Shown here piece after piece: positions 48,109-57,896 of a stretch of DNA of 64,000 nt. Numbering within the stretch: the stretch's first letter is position 1; each line of letters starts with the position of its first letter. The stretch is from an uncultured Collinsella sp. (GTDB taxonomy: Bacteria > Actinomycetota > Coriobacteriia > Coriobacteriales > Coriobacteriaceae): NCBI GenBank assembly GCA_900541035.1, contig UQIN01000002.1, forward strand, positions 62,001 to 126,000, given 5' to 3'. Made by a program: the position numbers and the translations under genes. The notes under the pieces are model-generated. The model worked only from the letters and a program-made list of their open reading frames with translations, did not search any database and was not told the DNA's origin.

Positions 48109-48846
48109 TTATTTTACTGCAAACTCCGGGCTAAATACTACCCTGCCCAGGCGAACGAGCGTAGAGCCCTCCTCAAGGGCAGACTCAAAGTCCTCGCTCA
48201 TACCGCAGGAAAGCTCAGGCAGGTTCAAATCGGGATGCGCCGCCTCCAGCTCATCCCTCAGCTCACGAAGCCCCGCAAAGGTGCGGCGTGCCACATCCTT
48301 ATTCCCCCGGGGCGCCATAGTCATAAGCCCCTGTACGCAAATTCCCTCAAGTTCTGCAAGCTCACCCGCGGCGGCGCGAATCTCATCGGGCGAAAAGCCT
48401 CCCTTCGACTCCTCACCACTCACATTGACCTCAATGAGCACACGCTGGGGGCCGGCGAGTTCGCCTGCCTCAATCTTGCGGGCAGCACGGCTCGAGATCG
48501 CCTGCGCCAGATGCAGCGAACCCACCGAGTGAATCAGCTCGGCTGAGCCCAGCACCGCATTGATCTTATTGGTCTGCAGGTTGCCGATCATATCGAAGCG
48601 CACCTCGGGCAGCTCCGGATGCTCCGCCAAACCTGTGAGCTTGCGAACCAGCTCCTGCGGGCGATTCTCGGCAAAATGGCGATACCCCGCCTGGATGGCG
48701 GCAACGGTCTCATCGACACCAACGGTCTTGGACACGGCAATGAGGCGCGCGGCGTCGTGGGGACGGCCCGCGCGATCGAGCGCCGCATAAAAACGTTCCA
48801 GAATCCGCTCGCGGCGAGCGCGCATCAAGTCCAAATAGTTATCCAT
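48109..48846 (-). CDS. yggS: YggS family PLP-binding protein
   Basis: This 245-residue PLP protein (PLPHP, alanine-racemase-like fold without racemase activity) keeps free PLP in balance. The cofactor lysine is K40 in LIAVSKTVGVDETV. Other segments are FAENRPQELVRKL, DMIGNLQTNKINAVLGSAELIHSV, IEVNVSGEESKGGFSPDEI and GLMTMAPRG, with SCGMSEDFESALEEGSTLVRLGR near the end. It is a usual neighbour of sepF. The start at 48846 gives the normal length. Confidence 0.9.
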   Translation of the reverse strand: MDNYLDLMRARRERILERFYAALDRAGRPHDAARLIAVSKTVGVDETVAAIQAGYRHFAENRPQELVRKLTGLAEHPELPEVRFDMIGNLQTNKINAVLGSAELIHSVGSLHLAQAISSRAARKIEAGELAGPQRVLIEVNVSGEESKGGFSPDEIRAAAGELAELEGICVQGLMTMAPRGNKDVARRTFAGLRELRDELEAAHPDLNLPELSCGMSEDFESALEEGSTLVRLGRVVFSPEFAVK

Positions 48847-48897
48847 TGCCAATCGCCTCCGCTGACAGCCAAACAAGTAGTCCCATGCTAACGCAAG

Positions 48898-48927
48898 AGC
48901 GCGGCCCCGCATGTGCAAGGCCGCGCT
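48898..48927 (-). terminator. Hairpin after phoU
   Basis: AGCGCGGCC pairs with GGCCGCGCT around 12 bases; TCTTGCGTT follows on the minus strand. It may attenuate transcription between phoU and yggS. Confidence 0.55.
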
Positions 48928-48965
48928 CACTTAGGTATTTACAATCTTTCGACGAACGGGGTTAC

Positions 48966-49823
48966 TTACTCCTCGTCGTCCTCGCCATCGTCCTCATCCT
49001 CAAGATGATCGAGCAGGTAGCGAAGACCCTCGCTGACCTCGTTAACGGGCACCTTGGCAACGTAGCGTGCATCGACGGCGGGCCTCATGATAACACCCTC
49101 GCCCGAAGGCACGCGCATGCTCTCGAGCTCATCCTCATCAGTGCAGGCGATATCACCGGCAGTCATACGCTGTCCGGTCAACAGGAAGGTCAGACGGCAG
49201 GCGGCATCGATGGAAATCGAGGCGATGCGATCGAGATAGCGCGATACCATGATGGCGCGGCGCAGGTCGTCATAGTTGCTGTCGTCGTCCATAAAATCGC
49301 CCGTGTCCATGCGGTTAAAGGTGCGGAAGAACTTCTCGTAGGCGGCGTGCACTGGCTCGTCCTCGACGGCCAAGTTGCAGATGATGGACATGTCGTTGGT
49401 GACGAGCGCAGAAAGCGAAGAGCCCAGCACCTGGTAGACGGCCTCAGCCTCGGCCTCGACCGTGCCGACAAGCTCCTTAGGCAGCGAGATGTCGGCCTTG
49501 ATCATATGACGCGTGGCGCGGCAAATCTGGCGAACCTTATCGGTCATGCGCTGCAGGTTAAAGTCGACGTAGATGATCGTCTGCAGCAAGCGGAAGTCGG
49601 AGGCGACCGGTGACTGCGTGGCAATCAGGTTGTAGCAGACGGCCTCCAGGTTGGCGCAGCGTGCGTCAATCGAAAGCGTACGCTTCTTGGTCTTGGTGGC
49701 GAGCTTGCGGTCGTCGGTCACATAGGCCTTCACGGCATCGTGGAGGGCCAGATCGACGGCCTCGTAGATGCTCAGCATCTCGTGACGGGCCTCGATGAGC
49801 TGACGGGAAAACAGTTTACGCAT
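48966..49823 (-). CDS. phoU: Phosphate transport regulator PhoU
   Basis: This 285-residue PhoU-fold protein (two three-helix bundles) has the segments FSRQLIEARHEMLSIYEAVDLAL, TKTKKRTLSIDARCANLE, DFRLLQTIIYVDFNLQRMTDK, and MVSRYLDRIASISIDAACRLTFLLTG. An acidic tail of about 60 residues (LDHLEDEDDGEDDEE) makes it longer than the usual 220-235. It ends the pst operon, 92 bases after pstB, and presumably dampens transport and signalling when phosphate is ample. Confidence 0.9.
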   Translation of the reverse strand: MRKLFSRQLIEARHEMLSIYEAVDLALHDAVKAYVTDDRKLATKTKKRTLSIDARCANLEAVCYNLIATQSPVASDFRLLQTIIYVDFNLQRMTDKVRQICRATRHMIKADISLPKELVGTVEAEAEAVYQVLGSSLSALVTNDMSIICNLAVEDEPVHAAYEKFFRTFNRMDTGDFMDDDSNYDDLRRAIMVSRYLDRIASISIDAACRLTFLLTGQRMTAGDIACTDEDELESMRVPSGEGVIMRPAVDARYVAKVPVNEVSEGLRYLLDHLEDEDDGEDDEE

Positions 49824-49915
49824 GGTTCACTCCAATCAGTTGGGTGCGGTCATGCCGCCCGCACAGTGAATACGCACCGGACCAGATCCGATCGGCTTGG
49901 GACTAGTCGCACCGA

Positions 49916-50719
<804 letters not shown>

Positions 50720-50731
50720 GGGACTCCTTAA

Positions 50732-51637
50732 CTAGCGACGCTTGCGCGACAGGAAGCGCGCAAACAGGTTGAAGGCCAAAATGATCACCATCAGCAAGAG
50801 CGCGGTGCCGTAGGCTGCGTTCATGTTGATGCCGTCGTTGGCAAGCAGGTACAGGTGAACGGTCATGGGACGACCGGAATCGAGCGGCGAAATAGGTAGA
50901 TTGATGGCCTGGCCCATGGTGTAGAGCACCACGGCGGTCTCGCCGATGGCACGGCCGATGGCAAGGACGATGCCCGTGGCAATGCGGCCAAAGGCCGAAG
51001 GAAGCACGATCTTGGAGACGACCTGCCACTTGGTAGCGCCCAGGCCGTACGCGCCCCAACGGATATAGCGCGGAACGGCGCGAATGGCTTCTTCGGTGGT
51101 GCGCATGACGATGGGAAGCATCAAGAGCGCGAGCGCCAGAGCGGCCGAGACCATCGAAAGGCCCAGGCCCATAGCCTCGACAAACAAGGCGTAGCCAAAC
51201 AGGCCCATAACGATGGAGGGCACCGAGGCCAAAGCGTCAGCAGCGTAGCGAATGAGCTCGACGACCTTGCCCTGCTTGGCGTACTCGGCCAGATAGACGG
51301 CTGCCAGCACAGCGATCGGCGTGCAGATAAGCATGGCGAGCGCCGTCACGTAGACGGTCGAGACGATCGTGGGCCAAATTCCGCCCTCGGCGTTGACGCC
51401 CTGGGGCCAACCGAAGATAAAGTCGAGCGAGATGTGTGGCAGGCCGTTGATGACCACGTAGGCGATGATAGCGACCAGCACCAGCGTGGTGATGTAGGCA
51501 GCGGCACGAAACACGCCAAGCATGATCTTGTTGGACAGGTCCTTGTTGATGCGGCCCTTCTTGCCGTGGGAAAGGGCACGCTTGATGCGCTCGCGCGACG
51601 AGGTCGTATCGACCGTCGTGTCAACGGAATCGGACAT
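50732..51637 (-). CDS. pstA: Phosphate ABC transporter permease PstA
   Basis: This 301-residue inner-membrane permease has about six helices and the EAA loop. Segments include FGWPQGVNAEGGIWPTIVST, LAEYAKQGKVVELIRYAADALASVPSIVMGLFGY and MRTTEEAIRAVPRYIRWGAYGLGATKWQVVSKIVLPSAFGRI. The N-terminus of about 45 residues is basic and cytoplasmic. It follows pstC by 3 bases. Normal length. Confidence 0.94.
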   Translation of the reverse strand: MSDSVDTTVDTTSSRERIKRALSHGKKGRINKDLSNKIMLGVFRAAAYITTLVLVAIIAYVVINGLPHISLDFIFGWPQGVNAEGGIWPTIVSTVYVTALAMLICTPIAVLAAVYLAEYAKQGKVVELIRYAADALASVPSIVMGLFGYALFVEAMGLGLSMVSAALALALLMLPIVMRTTEEAIRAVPRYIRWGAYGLGATKWQVVSKIVLPSAFGRIATGIVLAIGRAIGETAVVLYTMGQAINLPISPLDSGRPMTVHLYLLANDGINMNAAYGTALLLMVIILAFNLFARFLSRKRR

Positions 51638-51640
51638 AGC

Positions 51641-52567
51641 CTACCCCCTCTTCTTCTTGGAAATCAGACGAACGATACCCACCAGCGTGGCGGAGATGAT
51701 AAACAGGACCACACCCATGCCGAACAGCGCCGAGCGGTGCAGACCCGAGGAATAGCTCATGTCGAGCGCAATCTGGCTCGTGAGCGTCGAGATGGGGCTC
51801 GCAATGCTGTCGGGAATAACCGGGGCGTTACCTACGACCATGAGCACGGCCATGGTCTCGCCGATGGCACGGCCCATACCCAGCACGATGGCATCAACGA
51901 TACCCAGCTTCGCGGCAGGTAGCACGACCTTATAGATGGTCTGCCACTTTGTGGCGCCCATGGCATACGATGCCTCGCGAATGCCCATGGGAATGGAATT
52001 GAGAGCATCGATGGTGAGCGTGGTGATGGTAGGGACGATCATGATGGCGAGCACAAACCACGCCGTCAGCGCACCAAAACCAAGGCCGCCGGTCAGTTGT
52101 GCGATAAACGGGCGGATGATGATCATGCCAAAGAAGCCGTAGATGATGGAGGGTATGCCCGCCAGCAGGTCAACGGCGGGGCTGATGAGCTTGCGCACGC
52201 GCTTGCTGGCAATCTCGACCAGGTAAACGGCCGTACCCACGCCCATCGGCACGCCCATGGCGAGCGCACCGACGGTCACCAGACCCGAGCCAGCAAGCAG
52301 CGACAAGATGCCGTAGTGGCCCTCGGAAGGCGCCCACGTAAAGCTAAAGAAGTCAGCCAGACCGATGTCAGTAAAGACGGGCAGCGCCGAGTACGTGGTA
52401 AAGACAAAAATCAGGATGACGGTAACGACCGCCAAGAACGCGCAGGCAAAGAAGATCCACTGCAGCGCCTTCTCCTTGATATAGGTACTGCGCGATACGA
52501 GCGCCAGCTCGCGCTTCTTGGGCGTCTGAACATTCTGCTCAGTCTGGGAGTTTTCCTGTGCTTCCAT
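51641..52567 (-). CDS. pstC: Phosphate ABC transporter permease PstC
   Basis: This 308-residue inner-membrane permease has the PstC segments YLVEIASKRVRKLISPAVDLLAGIPSIIYGFFGM, TIDALNSIPMGIREASYAMGATKWQTIYKVVLPAAKLGIV and ILGMGRAIGETMAVLMV. ATG 52567 is the likely start, with GGGGAG 8 bases upstream; a GTG at 52576 would overlap the pstS stop. pstA follows 3 bases later. Confidence 0.94.
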   Translation of the reverse strand: MEAQENSQTEQNVQTPKKRELALVSRSTYIKEKALQWIFFACAFLAVVTVILIFVFTTYSALPVFTDIGLADFFSFTWAPSEGHYGILSLLAGSGLVTVGALAMGVPMGVGTAVYLVEIASKRVRKLISPAVDLLAGIPSIIYGFFGMIIIRPFIAQLTGGLGFGALTAWFVLAIMIVPTITTLTIDALNSIPMGIREASYAMGATKWQTIYKVVLPAAKLGIVDAIVLGMGRAIGETMAVLMVVGNAPVIPDSIASPISTLTSQIALDMSYSSGLHRSALFGMGVVLFIISATLVGIVRLISKKKRG

Positions 52568-52568
52568 G

Positions 52569-53405
52569 CTACTCACTCCCCTTCTCGTCGTTGGTGACGG
52601 GAATAAAGCCCGCCTCGCGAATCTGCTTGTCCATCTTTTCGGACGTCACATAGTCGATGTAATCCTGCGCCTGCTGCGAAGGCACACCCTTCACAAAGAA
52701 GTAAAGGTCGCGCGAGATGGGATAGCCGCCACTCGCGACCGTCTTCTCGGACGCCTCAACATGATTGACCGAGACGGCCTTGACCGAGGTCTTGGCGTTG
52801 AGGCTATCGACGAAGCCCAGCGAAATGTAGCCGATGGCCCCACGCGAACGAGATACCACGTCGCGCACCTGGCCCGTACCCGAAAGAACAGCCGAGCGGC
52901 GATCGAACGGCGTGCCATCCATCACGATGGTACGGAAGGCCTCGCGCGTACCGGACGCCTCGTCTCGGTTGATGACCTGAATCCTCAGGTCCTCGCCACC
53001 GACCTCTTTCCAATTGGTAATCTTGCCGGCGTAGATATCGCGGAGCTGCTCGGTCGAGAGGTTATCGACGGGGTTGTCGTCGTTCACGATGACCGCGATA
53101 CCGTCGTGGGCAATGACGATGGGAGTCAGGCCCAGATCCTGTTCGTCGGCATTGAGTCCACGGGAGGAGCTGGCGATATCGGCCGTGCCGGCGCTGACGG
53201 CCTCGATCCCAGCGGAAGAACCCAAACCGGAAACGAGCACGTCGATGCCGGTCTCCTCCTTAAAGCCCTCGGCCGCAATCTCGGCGATAGGAAGGCAGGT
53301 CGTGGAGCCGGCCACGGTAATGGAAGAGGTCGAAGATCCCGAAGAACAGGCGCACAGCGTAAGCGTAAGCACAGCGGCGCTCAGAACCGATACGATCTTT
53401 CTCAT
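52569..53405 (-). CDS. pstS: Phosphate-binding lipoprotein PstS
   Basis: This 278-residue substrate-binding lipoprotein has a signal MRKIVSVLSAAVLTLTLCAC with the lipobox TLCAC. The mature part begins ITVAGSTTCLPIAEIAAEGF and has DIASSSRGLNADEQ, the phosphate-binding VINRDEASGTREAF loop and PISRDLYFFVKGVPSQQAQDYIDYV. Its start overlaps the pgeF stop by 4 bases (ATGA), so the phosphate operon is coupled to pgeF. Confidence 0.93.
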   Translation of the reverse strand: MRKIVSVLSAAVLTLTLCACSSGSSTSSITVAGSTTCLPIAEIAAEGFKEETGIDVLVSGLGSSAGIEAVSAGTADIASSSRGLNADEQDLGLTPIVIAHDGIAVIVNDDNPVDNLSTEQLRDIYAGKITNWKEVGGEDLRIQVINRDEASGTREAFRTIVMDGTPFDRRSAVLSGTGQVRDVVSRSRGAIGYISLGFVDSLNAKTSVKAVSVNHVEASEKTVASGGYPISRDLYFFVKGVPSQQAQDYIDYVTSEKMDKQIREAGFIPVTNDEKGSE

Positions 53406-54202
53406 AGCATCACGCCGATCGCAGCATGGCGCCCACAGGTGCCGTCCTCGTTACGGTAGGAATAAAAGCGGTCGTTCTGACGCACGGTCGAAAGCTGGGT
53501 ATCCACGATATTATCCGCGTCGACACCGACATCTACCAGCGCCTCGCGAATGGCAGCGGAAAGATCAAGCATGCGAGAGGTATTCGCATCGATGCAAGAG
53601 AACTCGGCGGCAAAGCGATCCATGAGTTCCTGGGATACCTCATATTCGTCACCCAAGATATGGGGGCCAATATAGGCGGAAACGTCGCTCGCATCGCAGC
53701 CGGCAGCATCGCAAAGCGCCTGGCACGCCTTGGCAGAAATACGTGCAATCGTGCCCTTCCAACCGGAGTGCACCACGGCAAATCCGCCAGGGGCCACCAG
53801 CACCACGGGAACGCAGTCGGCAAAGCAGAGCAGCACGGGCACGTTACGCGCCGTACAGACGATGGCATCGCAGCCCTCAGCAATCTGCTCGCGGACGTCC
53901 TCAAGGTCATCGGCGCCGTTCGAGGCCACCGCAACGATATGGTCACCATGGACCTGATTGGGAATGAGCAGGTTGTGCTCGCACTCGGCGGCACCCATAG
54001 CCTCGAGCGCGCGACGACGATTTTCTTGAACAGCAAAGGGGTCATCGCCAACATGCGAGCCCAAGTTGAGTGAGGAGTACGCATCTTCGGAAACGCCACC
54101 GGCGCGCTCGGTGAAGGCAAAGCGAACATCGGATGTCGCGCCCTCCACCAACGTAACTCCATCATGGTCGACACGCGAAACTTTGTCCGCACGTGCTGCC
54201 AT
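53402..54202 (-). CDS. pgeF: Peptidoglycan editing factor PgeF (YfiH, laccase-like domain)
   Basis: This 266-residue copper-oxidase-like protein removes wrongly added L-serine from cell wall precursors in E. coli. Key segments are SSLNLGSHVGDDPFAVQENRRR, PNQVHGDHIV, the zinc-binding CFADCVPVVL and VHSGWKGTIARI with its conserved cysteine and histidines, and YIGPHILGDEYEV. ATG 54202 has GGAGG 7 bases upstream. It follows ftsZ in the cluster and its stop overlaps the pstS start by 4 bases. Confidence 0.9.
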   Translation of the reverse strand: MAARADKVSRVDHDGVTLVEGATSDVRFAFTERAGGVSEDAYSSLNLGSHVGDDPFAVQENRRRALEAMGAAECEHNLLIPNQVHGDHIVAVASNGADDLEDVREQIAEGCDAIVCTARNVPVLLCFADCVPVVLVAPGGFAVVHSGWKGTIARISAKACQALCDAAGCDASDVSAYIGPHILGDEYEVSQELMDRFAAEFSCIDANTSRMLDLSAAIREALVDVGVDADNIVDTQLSTVRQNDRFYSYRNEDGTCGRHAAIGVML

Positions 54203-54362
54203 ACTAAAGCCTCCTAATAACACAAGTACCGCGGCATCGCCGCTACAGCCCGCGTTTATACGGCTGTCATACTTCTCTAAAAGGATACCTGCTGCGCTGG
54301 AGGCAATCGTAAAGGGAACGTAAAGAGATTGGAGGTTCTAGTTTACAAAGTCGAAATAAAAA

Positions 54363-54386
54363 GGGCGCGTCCATACGGACACGCCC
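54363..54386 (-). terminator. Terminator after ftsZ
   Basis: On the minus strand GGGCGTGTCC-GTAT-GGACGCGCCC is followed by TTTTTATTT, 27 bases after ftsZ. pgeF therefore has its own start of transcription, in 54203-54362. Confidence 0.9.
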
Positions 54387-54412
54387 CTGCGCACAACAAT
54401 GCAAAGAACGAC

Positions 54413-55567
54413 TTAGAAGCTACCGCGCTTCAGGAAGTCGGGAAGCTCGAACTGATCGTTGCCGAAGTTAGGAAGCTCGGTGCCACCGACGTTGCGGGTC
54501 GGAGCGGCCTGAGCCGGGCTCGTGGCAGGAGCGGTGCGCTGCGGCTCAGCGGAGGCAGCGGCCTTGCTCTGAGACTGCTGAGCAGCAAAGAGCTCGTCCT
54601 GACGGTTGACGTTGGAGTCGGAGAAGCCCGTAGCGATGACGGTGATACGCACCTGATCGCCCAGGGACTCGTCGACAACGGTACCGAAGATGATGTTGGC
54701 CTCGGGGTCGACGGCGTTGGCGACAACGTCGGCGGCGTCGCTGATCTCCTGGATGCCCAGGTCCTTGGAACCGGCGATGGAGAGCAGCACGCGCGTGGCA
54801 CCATCGATGGAGCTCTCGAGCAGCGGGCTGGAGATGGCCTGCTGGGCAGCGTCGACGGCACGGGTGTCCCCAGAAGAGGTACCGATACCCATCATGGCGG
54901 TACCGGCCTGCTTCATGATGGTCTTAACATCGGCGAAGTCCAGGTTGATGATACCGGGGACGGTGATGAGGTCGGTGATGCCCTGGGTGCCCTGGGAAAG
55001 GACGCCATCGGCAATCGCGAAGGCCTCGAGCATGGTGGTCTTCTTCTCGGCGATGTCGAGCAGCTTATCGTTAGGGATGACGATCATGGTGTCGACGCAA
55101 TCGGAGAGGGTCTTAATGCCCTCCTCGGCGCTCTTCTTGCGCTTGCGGCCCTCGAAGGTGAAGGGCTTGGTCACGACGGCGACGGTCAGCGCACCGACCT
55201 CGTTCATCGCGATATCGGCAACGATGGGAGCAGCGCCGGTACCGGTGCCACCGCCCTCGCCGCAGGTGATGAACACCATGTCGGCACCAGCGAGCGCCTC
55301 GGCAATGTCGTCGCGGGACTCATCGGCAGCCTTGCGGCCAACCTCGGGGTTGGCGCCGGCGCCCAGGCCGCGGGTAAGGTCGGTGCCGATGTGCACCTTG
55401 ATATCGGCATCAGAGATCGCGAGTGCCTGAGCATCGGTGTTGATGGCAACAAACTCGACGCCGCGGATGCCCTCTTCGATCATTCGATTGACCGCGTTGG
55501 TACCGCCGCCGCCGACGCCGACCACCTTAATGACGGCAAGGTAGTTGTTGATCTCTGTCTCGTGCAT
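54413..55567 (-). CDS. ftsZ: Cell division protein FtsZ
   Basis: This 384-residue tubulin homologue forms the Z-ring. The GTP-binding signature is FITCGEGGGTGTGAAPIVA (about 95-113), with KVVGVGGGGTNAVNRMIE near the start and the catalytic T7 loop NLDFADVKTIM. A variable linker follows, then the conserved C-terminal peptide ELPDFLKRGSF that binds SepF. ATG 55567 has GGAGG 6 bases upstream. A strong terminator follows, and a 200-base promoter region precedes it. Confidence 0.97.
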   Translation of the reverse strand: MHETEINNYLAVIKVVGVGGGGTNAVNRMIEEGIRGVEFVAINTDAQALAISDADIKVHIGTDLTRGLGAGANPEVGRKAADESRDDIAEALAGADMVFITCGEGGGTGTGAAPIVADIAMNEVGALTVAVVTKPFTFEGRKRKKSAEEGIKTLSDCVDTMIVIPNDKLLDIAEKKTTMLEAFAIADGVLSQGTQGITDLITVPGIINLDFADVKTIMKQAGTAMMGIGTSSGDTRAVDAAQQAISSPLLESSIDGATRVLLSIAGSKDLGIQEISDAADVVANAVDPEANIIFGTVVDESLGDQVRITVIATGFSDSNVNRQDELFAAQQSQSKAAASAEPQRTAPATSPAQAAPTRNVGGTELPNFGNDQFELPDFLKRGSF

Positions 55568-55623
55568 GTCGGTCCTCCGAACAAAGGTTATAGCCATAGC
55601 ATGGGTCGACCCCTGCGCACATT

Positions 55624-55702
55624 AACCTTCAGGTTGAAAGTAAATGCAAAGGTAAACCGTATTATGTTTGCACATTATGAACGTATCAGTCAAATAATTG
55701 AC
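55624..55702 (-). promoter_or_regulatory. ftsZ promoter region with two palindromes
   Basis: The 199 bases between ftsQ and ftsZ are AT-rich and hold GTCAATTATTTGAC (55689-55702) and AACCTGAAGGTT (55624-55635), both perfect palindromes, with TTGACT overlapping the first. The exact promoter cannot be set. Confidence 0.35.
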
Positions 55703-55766
55703 CGTGAAAACCAAACAAACCAGATAAACGGCGTGGTATGGCCCCTCAACAAAGCATCAACCAGCG

Positions 55767-57023
55767 CTACGAGGTCGGAGCGTTCCTAAATGTATAGTTA
55801 CCCGGAGAGCGCACATTGATATACGTTACGCCCTCTACCTGCGAAAGCAGCTTGGTGACTACGCGCTCCTTCTTGACGATATCGTTCGAATCGCCCAGCG
55901 ACACCTCAATGCCGTTATTGAGGTTTGCCGAGATGGCTTCGACCGAAGGCGTGGAAATATCCTTGACTTGTCCCAAGAACTCGCTCGAAAAACCACGCAC
56001 ATAATCCAAGCCAGCCTTAACGGCCTTGGAGCTCACTGCCTGGCCGGAAACCGGAGCGACATCCGCCGAGACATCAGTCAACAACACCGCGCCATAGTGC
56101 TTAGCGAGCGCCAGCGCGGCATCAATGCCGGTCAGGGTATTTGAGCCCTGCCCCGTCGTGATGACGTTGCCCTGGTCATCCACTTCGACCGACGTCGACA
56201 GCGGGGCGATCCAGGTGTCATCATCCCCGATGGCCCAGGCAAGGTCATCGGAGCTGATATAGGCAATTGCAATGACCTTGCGCTCCATCGGCGTAATGAT
56301 GAGCGTATGTGGGAACTGACGCTGGACATCCACGCCCGAGACCCACGGGTTCTGCTTGAGGTCCTCGGTAATCTGGTCGGGATCGACGTTAAAAAGCGAC
56401 GTTCCCTCGGGCAAATCGATCAGCTGGATAGCATCGTGCTTCGTCACATGCTCGCTGCCTTGAATCTGAATATCAGTGGCGGTAAACAATCCAGAGTTAA
56501 TCACCACGATAGCAACGACGACGAGCACGGCCAAGACGGCCAAAACGCCGCCCACGATTTTGCCTTTGCCTGTAACGACAGAAGCGGCGTCTGATGTTTT
56601 ATTTGCCATCGCCCTAAGTAAAGACAACGGGTTGACGCCTTTTTTACCCGAAGGCTTCTTGGCGGTAGCCGGCACCGATGTCAGCGAGCGCGGTTTCGAT
56701 GCGCCCAGCGTGCGACTCGGACGCGCCGCCTTAGTTCCTGTCGAGGGCTTAGGAGTTGCCATAGGACGGGCAGGCTTGGCGCCCATAACAGGCTTTGACG
56801 TCACCGAGGGACGCGAGGACTTTTTTGCGGCCGGACGATTACCGAGCTGCGAGCCGACAACCGGACGACTGGTCTGTCGAGCATGCCCGACAGGCTTAGA
56901 GTGCGCGACGATATTGCGTTGAGGTTTGGCAGGCGCGCCGGAACGCCCTCCGGCGCGGCGGAAGGTGGGTTTCGATGCTCTAGAAGCCGAGGAATTTAAC
57001 TTCCGGTCTGAGCTCGATGCCAT
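55767..57023 (-). CDS. ftsQ: Cell division protein FtsQ/DivIB
   Basis: This 418-residue membrane protein has an unusually long cytoplasmic N-terminus of about 155 residues, rich in Lys, Arg, Pro and Ser (SRPVVGSQLGNRPAAKKSSR). One membrane helix follows (VGGVLAVLAVLVVVAIVVIN, about 160-180), then a POTRA domain (ATDIQIQGSEHVTKHDAIQL, DLKQNPWVSGVDVQRQFPHT) and the FtsQ beta domain. The start has GGGAGG 3 bases upstream; it overlaps the end of murB by 44 bases. It stabilises the divisome through FtsB and FtsL. Confidence 0.88.
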   Translation of the reverse strand: MASSSDRKLNSSASRASKPTFRRAGGRSGAPAKPQRNIVAHSKPVGHARQTSRPVVGSQLGNRPAAKKSSRPSVTSKPVMGAKPARPMATPKPSTGTKAARPSRTLGASKPRSLTSVPATAKKPSGKKGVNPLSLLRAMANKTSDAASVVTGKGKIVGGVLAVLAVLVVVAIVVINSGLFTATDIQIQGSEHVTKHDAIQLIDLPEGTSLFNVDPDQITEDLKQNPWVSGVDVQRQFPHTLIITPMERKVIAIAYISSDDLAWAIGDDDTWIAPLSTSVEVDDQGNVITTGQGSNTLTGIDAALALAKHYGAVLLTDVSADVAPVSGQAVSSKAVKAGLDYVRGFSSEFLGQVKDISTPSVEAISANLNNGIEVSLGDSNDIVKKERVVTKLLSQVEGVTYINVRSPGNYTFRNAPTS

Positions 57024-57891
57024 ACGCCTCCCTCACCTTTCCGTGCACATGTCTGATAACCGCGGCAACGTCATCGGCCGAGGCAGTTCCGTTATTAACG
57101 ATAAAATTAGCGTGAACGGGCGAAACTTCCGCGCCGCCAATCGAAAAACCCTTTAATCCACAATCCTCGATAAGCTTGCCCACGCTCGCATCGGGCGGGT
57201 TGCGAAAGACCGACCCGCAGGATGCGCGACCCATGGGCTGTGTACGCTTGCGCCTCGTCAGGTACCGCTCCATGCGCTCGCGAATGTCGGCCTTGGGCGC
57301 CGGTTTAAGCTTGAGCACGCACTCGAGGATGATCTCATTGCGGGGAAGGCTACATTCGCGGTAGCCCCAAGTGATCTCGGACCCCGCATAATGCTTGATA
57401 CCGGATGCCGGGTCAAACGTTACGACATCCTCAACCAGCGAGCCAATCCACTCGGTCCGTGTGCCGGCATTCATAGATATCGCACCGCCAACCGAACCAG
57501 GGATGCCAACGGCAAACTCAAGGCCCGAGAGGCTACGCGACAGGGCATCGTTGACCAGGCGCGCAAACATCACGCCCGCACCGACCGTCAGCGTACAACC
57601 GTCATCGGCAACAACCGTGCGCTGAAACTCACGTCCGAGCGAAATGACGGCGCCGCGATAACCGCCATCGGCAACCAGCAGATTGGAGCCCTTGCCGATG
57701 ATGACCCACGGCACCTGCTCGCGATCGAGCACCGCCACGGCGCGGCGGAGGGCATGATAGCTATGGCACGTCACAAAGAGGTCGGCCTTGCCGCCGATAC
57801 GATAGCTCGTATGACGCGCAAGGCGCTCGTCCTCGATCACATCCGTGTCGATCATGCCCGAGAGCGCCATGACGGCGTTAAACAGACCCAT
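56980..57891 (-). CDS. murB: UDP-N-acetylenolpyruvoylglucosamine reductase MurB
   Basis: This 303-residue flavoenzyme makes UDP-N-acetylmuramic acid. FAD-binding segments are RHTSYRIGGKADLFVTC, VIIGKGSNLLVADGG, GLEFAVGIPGSVGGAISMNAG and a catalytic-site YRECSLP with RASCGSVFRNP near the end (Ser as proton donor). The ATG at 57891 has no good ribosome site and lies just after the murC stop, so coupling is likely. Its last 44 bases overlap ftsQ. Confidence 0.93.
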   Translation of the reverse strand: MGLFNAVMALSGMIDTDVIEDERLARHTSYRIGGKADLFVTCHSYHALRRAVAVLDREQVPWVIIGKGSNLLVADGGYRGAVISLGREFQRTVVADDGCTLTVGAGVMFARLVNDALSRSLSGLEFAVGIPGSVGGAISMNAGTRTEWIGSLVEDVVTFDPASGIKHYAGSEITWGYRECSLPRNEIILECVLKLKPAPKADIRERMERYLTRRKRTQPMGRASCGSVFRNPPDASVGKLIEDCGLKGFSIGGAEVSPVHANFIVNNGTASADDVAAVIRHVHGKVREAYGIELRPEVKFLGF

Positions 57892-57896
57892 TAGAC

